Shown here piece by piece: positions 13,283-16,539 of a stretch of DNA of 16,539 nt. The notes beneath the pieces were generated by a model. The model was given only the letters and a program-made list of their open reading frames with translations, searched no databases and had not been told where the DNA came from. The position numbers and the translations under genes were made by a program. The stretch is from Alphaproteobacteria bacterium. Lineage in GTDB: Bacteria; Pseudomonadota; Alphaproteobacteria; Micavibrionales; CSBR16-224. The stretch spans positions 1 through 16,539 of the forward strand of contig SKHU01000126.1 in NCBI GenBank assembly GCA_007116755.1, written 5' to 3'. Positions within the stretch are counted from its first letter, which is position 1; every line of letters starts with the position of its first letter.

Positions 13283-14293
13283 TTACTGTTCAGCATAATC
13301 TTTTTTCCACGACTTGATGTCAACGATATTCGTCGGGGAAGATGCGGAATTTTTCATCAATTCGCGTTCGCGTGCCTGAAAGCTGCGCTCGAATTTAATG
13401 AACCAAAGGAAATTGGCGTTGGAGCGATCCTCGACCGTCACATAATCCCTGTCAGTGGGGGGCTTGTGTCCCGACAATGAAAGGTAGTTGCGCCCATGCG
13501 GCATATCGGCAACGGCATAGAGCATCTGGCCGGACAGCGTGTGAATCCCGTCTTCAAAATGATCATCGGATTTGTCGTCCAGCAGCATCTGGTGAATAAT
13601 CCGCTTGTCGTGGAATTTCATGCGTTCTTCCGCGAACCACATATCATAAGCCGCGCGTGACGCATCGCCATTGTTCAAAGAGCGGAAATCGGAACGCGCC
13701 CGCATTTCAAAACCGCGCGCAATATCGGAATTGGAGGTCGCCAGCAGATGATCCCACAATGTATTATTGCCGTTCAGCTTGAGTTCCCATGCGATGCGGA
13801 CATACATCATGGTTGCATCGGCATGCTGGGCGCGATTCAGCAAAATCGCTTCATCCGGCTGATAGTTCAACGGATTGACCAGATTGCCGCGCACATGCTG
13901 CCAGCTGCGGCGCAATTCCCGGATCAGATTGACGACCAGAACCATTTTGGGATGATTCGGATTCAGCGTAATCAGATTTTGTTCCGGATAATATTGTGAA
14001 ACGGAAATCTGTCTGTCGAATTCGATTTTCAAATCCTTTTGCAGATCATCTTCAAGAAAAGCCTGCCCCGTACGGCTGTCTTTCAAAAAGCCGGTCAACT
14101 CCTCGACTGTAACGTCCAGCACGCTGTCATCGAAATAGCGGCAGACATCAAGGCTGAGGTGCCATTCCAGTGTTTCCCGGTGACGCAACCCGCCATTGCC
14201 GCCGCCGTCACGCAGATATGCGGTCTTGTGACGAAAATTCTGCAATTTGGGTTTACGGGTGAAGTCGTTTTCGTTTTTTGTATTATCGACCAT
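13283..14293 (-). CDS. Putative metallopeptidase-fold protein with degenerate active site (paralogue 1)
   Basis: 336 residues, no signal peptide. First gene of a leftward group of three. The core aligns with the next gene: LIRELRRSWQHVRG (123-136), then LLNRAQHADATMMYVRIAWE (151-170), LWDHLLATSNSDIARGFE (179-196), YDMWFAEER and a terminal ADMPHGRNYLS. The first helix looks like the HExxH helix of DUF6782-type putative metallopeptidases, but residues 125-129 are RELRR, keeping the glutamate and losing both histidines. The 90-residue N-terminal extension is rich in charged residues. The ATG is preceded by a purine-rich GAGAGAGAAAAAAA. The gap to paralogue 2 is 37 nt, so the two are probably co-transcribed. 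Confidence 0.78.
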   Translation of the reverse strand: MVDNTKNENDFTRKPKLQNFRHKTAYLRDGGGNGGLRHRETLEWHLSLDVCRYFDDSVLDVTVEELTGFLKDSRTGQAFLEDDLQKDLKIEFDRQISVSQYYPEQNLITLNPNHPKMVLVVNLIRELRRSWQHVRGNLVNPLNYQPDEAILLNRAQHADATMMYVRIAWELKLNGNNTLWDHLLATSNSDIARGFEMRARSDFRSLNNGDASRAAYDMWFAEERMKFHDKRIIHQMLLDDKSDDHFEDGIHTLSGQMLYAVADMPHGRNYLSLSGHKPPTDRDYVTVEDRSNANFLWFIKFERSFQARERELMKNSASSPTNIVDIKSWKKDYAEQ

Positions 14294-14572
14294 TTTTTTT
14301 CTCTCTCTACCCTCTTGGAAGTTTTCTCACTCGCCCTTATTATTCAAAGGTTCTTTGACCGCCTTGTTATATCTCCATGATGCCATGAGAGTATTAACAA
14401 GCTTTTGACCGGGAAAAAAAATTCCCTGATAACCGTCAAAAAGACAGAATATTATAATTTTATGTAATTTGTTGCCGAGTCTGTTAAGATTATATAAATT
14501 AATCAGCTTGTTATAGCGCCGTAATTTAACCGAATGTAAACCTTTTGAGGAAAAAACACCCTGTTCATACGT
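14294..14572. promoter_or_regulatory. Divergent AT-rich intergenic region
   Basis: 279 bp between divergent genes. It holds a TATAAT at 14453-14458 that also reads as TATAAT on the other strand one or two bases away. There is also a single CtrA-like imperfect box (TTAA-N7-TAAA, 14526-14540) just upstream of the rightward gene. I could not assign clear -35 elements. No RNA gene is evident. Confidence 0.35.
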
Positions 14573-15193
14573 ATGATTCTATTTTTTTACCTCCGGCGAT
14601 TCCTTTTTGCCCTGTTACTGCTTCTGGCAACCGGAACTGCCGCGTCTACTACAGCTTCCGCTGCGATGCAGGAATGGCCCGGCCTGTTTATCCCGCCGGA
14701 ATACAGAGACGCGGCAGCAGAGCTCGCGAAACAGGACAACGGGCAAGCTGTGGAAGAACGTCTGCTTGAAGCCGGCCTTGCCTTTGTCTTCCCCGATACA
14801 TCTCTTTCTCCCCTGCAACGTGACAATTTCCATGATCTGGAGAATCGGGCAGCAGATCAAAAGCGCGGGTTATGGCAGGATGAGCGCTATCAAATCAAAA
14901 ATGCGCTGGATATCGCCGCCTTGCTGCAACAGCGGGACAGTTTGCAAATCGTGCGGGGAACGGTTTATGCCACAGCGTTGCAAACGGAATTTCTCTATCT
15001 GAATTTTGAAGAGGACTGGCGCAGGGATTTTACGATCGGCATACCGCGCACCGATCTGCGCCACTTCCGCCGCGCACAGCTCTCTCCGGAAGACTGGACG
15101 GGAAAAACCGTCGAAGTGCGCGGCTGGCTGACCTCATGGAACGGGCCGTTCATCACCGTCACCCACCCCGTGCAGATTCGCATTCTGGATTGA
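14573..15193 (+). CDS. Secreted protein with partial thermonuclease (SNase-like) fold
   Basis: 206 residues with a signal peptide (hydrophobic 10-20, small residues to about 31). The middle (EERLLEAGLAFVFP, LQRDNFHDLENRAADQKRGLW, about 61-101) matches the C-terminal half of the staphylococcal-nuclease-like domain. The C-terminal part (IVRGTVYATALQTEFLYLNF, DWRRDFTIGIP, VEVRGWLTSWNGPFITVTHP) matches the beta-rich extension of alphaproteobacterial thermonuclease-family proteins. The usual N-terminal half with the LxGIxAPE segment and its catalytic residues is not seen, so nuclease activity is doubtful. The ATG has no Shine-Dalgarno sequence at normal spacing. An in-frame CTG at 14561 does (GAGGA, 9 nt), so a CTG start adding four residues is possible. 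Confidence 0.75.
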   Translation: MILFFYLRRFLFALLLLLATGTAASTTASAAMQEWPGLFIPPEYRDAAAELAKQDNGQAVEERLLEAGLAFVFPDTSLSPLQRDNFHDLENRAADQKRGLWQDERYQIKNALDIAALLQQRDSLQIVRGTVYATALQTEFLYLNFEEDWRRDFTIGIPRTDLRHFRRAQLSPEDWTGKTVEVRGWLTSWNGPFITVTHPVQIRILD

Positions 15194-15239
15194 CATAAAT
15201 TATGTGACCGCAGAAAAGGTGTCCCGTCCCGTGCAGAAT

Positions 15240-15971
15240 TTAGACTGCAGCCGCAACGAGCGATTCAAAAATACGCCTGTGCCCCTTCTCTTTCGCATCT
15301 GTAAAATATTCGGGATGCCACTGTATGCCGAGTGCAAAATTATATTCTGCAAGTTCAATCGCCTGAATGCAGCCGTCGGGCGCATGCGCAGACAAGACAA
15401 CATCCGGCCCCGCCGTGACCAGCGCCTCGCGATGTGCGGTATTCACAGGAAGAGTTTCTTTGCCGATGATATCATACAGTTGCGTTCCTTTTTCAATGCG
15501 CACCTCATAGGCATATTCTTCCGGAGGCACAACCCCGGGCGCGTGGTTCAGCTCTGTTTTGAGATAGCTGTGCACATCCCCCGTCATCCGGCAGCCGTGC
15601 AACCCGCCAAGCTGCTGCATTCCCTGACATATCCCCAAAACCGGTTTTCCCGATTGCAGAAATGCCATTGTCAGTTCCAGCTCAAATGCAACACGCGGCG
15701 ACGGCGCGTAAGGGCTGCCGCCCTTGCCGTTTTTTTGCTCCTCGTCCACATACCATTCGGCAGGCGATGCGCATTCTCCGCCCGGCGAGAGAAACCCGTC
15801 ACAGCGCTCAACATATTCCCCGATCAATTCTTTCTGATACGGAATTCCCAGCGGCAAACCGTCCGCTGCGGCCACCGCCTCGAAATAATGCGTCCGCAGC
15901 GCATGATGCGGGCGCTGCGAAAAACTGCCCTTCTCCTGCCAGTCCAGCGTGATACCGATCACGGGTTTCAT
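15240..15971 (-). CDS. Class I glutamine amidotransferase, gamma-glutamyl-GABA hydrolase (PuuD) type
   Basis: 243 residues, cytoplasmic, peptidase C26/GATase1 fold. Landmarks: the N-terminal KPVIGITLDW, LSPGGE (61-66), the nucleophile elbow GICQGMQQLGG (Cys115) and the catalytic His219/Glu221 in ALGIQWHPEYF. PVNTAHREAL lies before the last motif. Relatives hydrolyse gamma-glutamyl-gamma-aminobutyrate in putrescine breakdown, or other gamma-glutamyl amides. No other put/puu genes are in view, so the substrate is uncertain. GICQGMQ replaces the common GICRGMQ. The ATG has AAGGA 7 nt upstream. Divergent from the iminopeptidase gene and convergent with the nuclease-like gene. Confidence 0.9.
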   Translation of the reverse strand: MKPVIGITLDWQEKGSFSQRPHHALRTHYFEAVAAADGLPLGIPYQKELIGEYVERCDGFLSPGGECASPAEWYVDEEQKNGKGGSPYAPSPRVAFELELTMAFLQSGKPVLGICQGMQQLGGLHGCRMTGDVHSYLKTELNHAPGVVPPEEYAYEVRIEKGTQLYDIIGKETLPVNTAHREALVTAGPDVVLSAHAPDGCIQAIELAEYNFALGIQWHPEYFTDAKEKGHRRIFESLVAAAV

Positions 15972-15992
15972 TGTTTTTCCTTTGTTTTTTCT

Positions 15993-16021
15993 TTGCCGTT
16001 TATTTTATTCCCGATTATTCT
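15993..16021 (+). promoter_or_regulatory. Promoter of a leaderless proline iminopeptidase mRNA
   Basis: TTGCCG (15993-15998), an exact 17-nt spacer and TATTCT (16016-16021). The predicted +1 falls at 16028-16029, at the A of the start codon. There is no Shine-Dalgarno sequence in the bases before the ATG, which agrees with a leaderless transcript. Confidence 0.55.
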
Positions 16022-16028
16022 AACTCCT

Positions 16029-16539
16029 ATGAACAGTTTGAGACAACTTTTTCCGCCGATCGATCCGTATGAAACGGGCATGCTGCCTGTTGAGGCGCCG
16101 CACAAAATTTATTGGGAGCAATCCGGCAATCCGGACGGCATCCCTGTGATCGGCCTGCATGGCGGTCCGGGCGGCGGCAGCAATCCGGATATGCGCCGTT
16201 TTTTTGATCCGGATATGTTCCGCATCATCCTGTTCGATCAGCGCGGTGCGGGAAAATCGGAGCCGCATGCCTCTTTGGACAATAACACAACAGAAGCGCT
16301 GGTTTCGGATATCGAAGCCCTGCGGCAGATGCTCGGAATAGAAAAATGGCATGTCTGGGGCGGCTCGTGGGGCAGTACGCTGGCGCTGCGCTATGCGCAG
16401 ACCCATCCCGACCGCTGTCTCAGCCTTGTGTTGCGCGGTATTTTTATGATGCGGCAAAAGGAAATCGACTGGTTTTTATATGGCATGCGCAAAATTTTCC
16501 CCGATGTGCAGGCGCGTTTCGTACAGTTTTTGCCGGAGG
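16029..16539 (+). CDS. pip: Proline iminopeptidase (5' part; continues beyond window)
   Basis: Alpha/beta-hydrolase of family S33 that removes N-terminal proline from peptides. I read this frame by hand from the ATG at 16029; 170 codons are visible before the window ends. Landmarks: LRQLFPPIDPYETGMLPV at the N-terminus, the oxyanion-hole motif HGGPGGG (44-50), DQRGAGKS (70-77) and the nucleophile elbow GGSWGS with Ser113, then LALRYAQTHPDR and LRGIF. The catalytic Asp and His lie beyond the window. No ribosome binding site precedes the ATG; see the leaderless promoter entry. Confidence 0.95.
   Translation, partial: MNSLRQLFPPIDPYETGMLPVEAPHKIYWEQSGNPDGIPVIGLHGGPGGGSNPDMRRFFDPDMFRIILFDQRGAGKSEPHASLDNNTTEALVSDIEALRQMLGIEKWHVWGGSWGSTLALRYAQTHPDRCLSLVLRGIFMMRQKEIDWFLYGMRKIFPDVQARFVQFLPE

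Noticed and set aside
15193..15205. Small palindrome ACATAA-A-TTATGT at the end of the nuclease-like gene
   Set aside because: Short, AT-rich, with no T-run on either strand; too weak to call a terminator or operator.

Overview
The window looks like chromosomal DNA of a moderate-GC alphaproteobacterium. This is inferred from four things: a Cox15-type heme A synthase, the gene string rsmB-rpe-heparinase II/III that I associate with alphaproteobacteria, typical alphaproteobacterial tRNA-Val(GAC) and tRNA-Met(CAT), and CtrA-type TTAA-N7-TTAA sites. I cannot name the genus; a Micavibrio/Rhodospirillales-like lineage is only a guess.

Left part (1-5318, leftward): aroQ-type chorismate mutase, rsmB, rpe and a heparinase II/III-family gene form a tight operon (4-nt GTGA overlap, 9-nt gap, short gap). 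A 335-bp intergenic region follows, then ctaA, which runs off the left edge. That intergenic region is the most interesting part of the window. It holds three regularly spaced CtrA-like boxes, a well-placed -10 element, and a ~96-nt candidate small RNA with a 5' hairpin, a single-stranded CCUCCUC anti-Shine-Dalgarno stretch and an intrinsic terminator. ctaA has its own promoter downstream of that terminator.

Middle (5384-10045): a rightward pair of M16 peptidase genes, one with an intact HxxEH zinc site and a secretion signal, the second without the zinc site but with the partner-type Arg/Tyr region. They probably form a heterodimeric envelope protease. Converging on them are two abutting leftward paralogues with ankyrin-like repeats and a shared C-terminal domain I do not recognise.

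Right part (10046-16539): a free-standing nicotianamine-synthase-like gene with its own promoter, a long bidirectional hairpin terminator, and tRNA-Val and tRNA-Met transcribed divergently. Then come three leftward genes of unknown function; the upstream two are paralogues resembling a putative metallopeptidase family but with the HExxH position degenerate. Next are a secreted protein with a partial nuclease-like fold, a class I glutamine amidotransferase of the gamma-Glu-GABA hydrolase type, and the start of a proline iminopeptidase that appears to be leaderless. The conserved housekeeping blocks at the two ends flank a central and right-hand region rich in orphan paralogue pairs around tRNA genes, which fits accessory or lineage-specific DNA. 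No integrase, transposase, CRISPR array or rRNA was seen.
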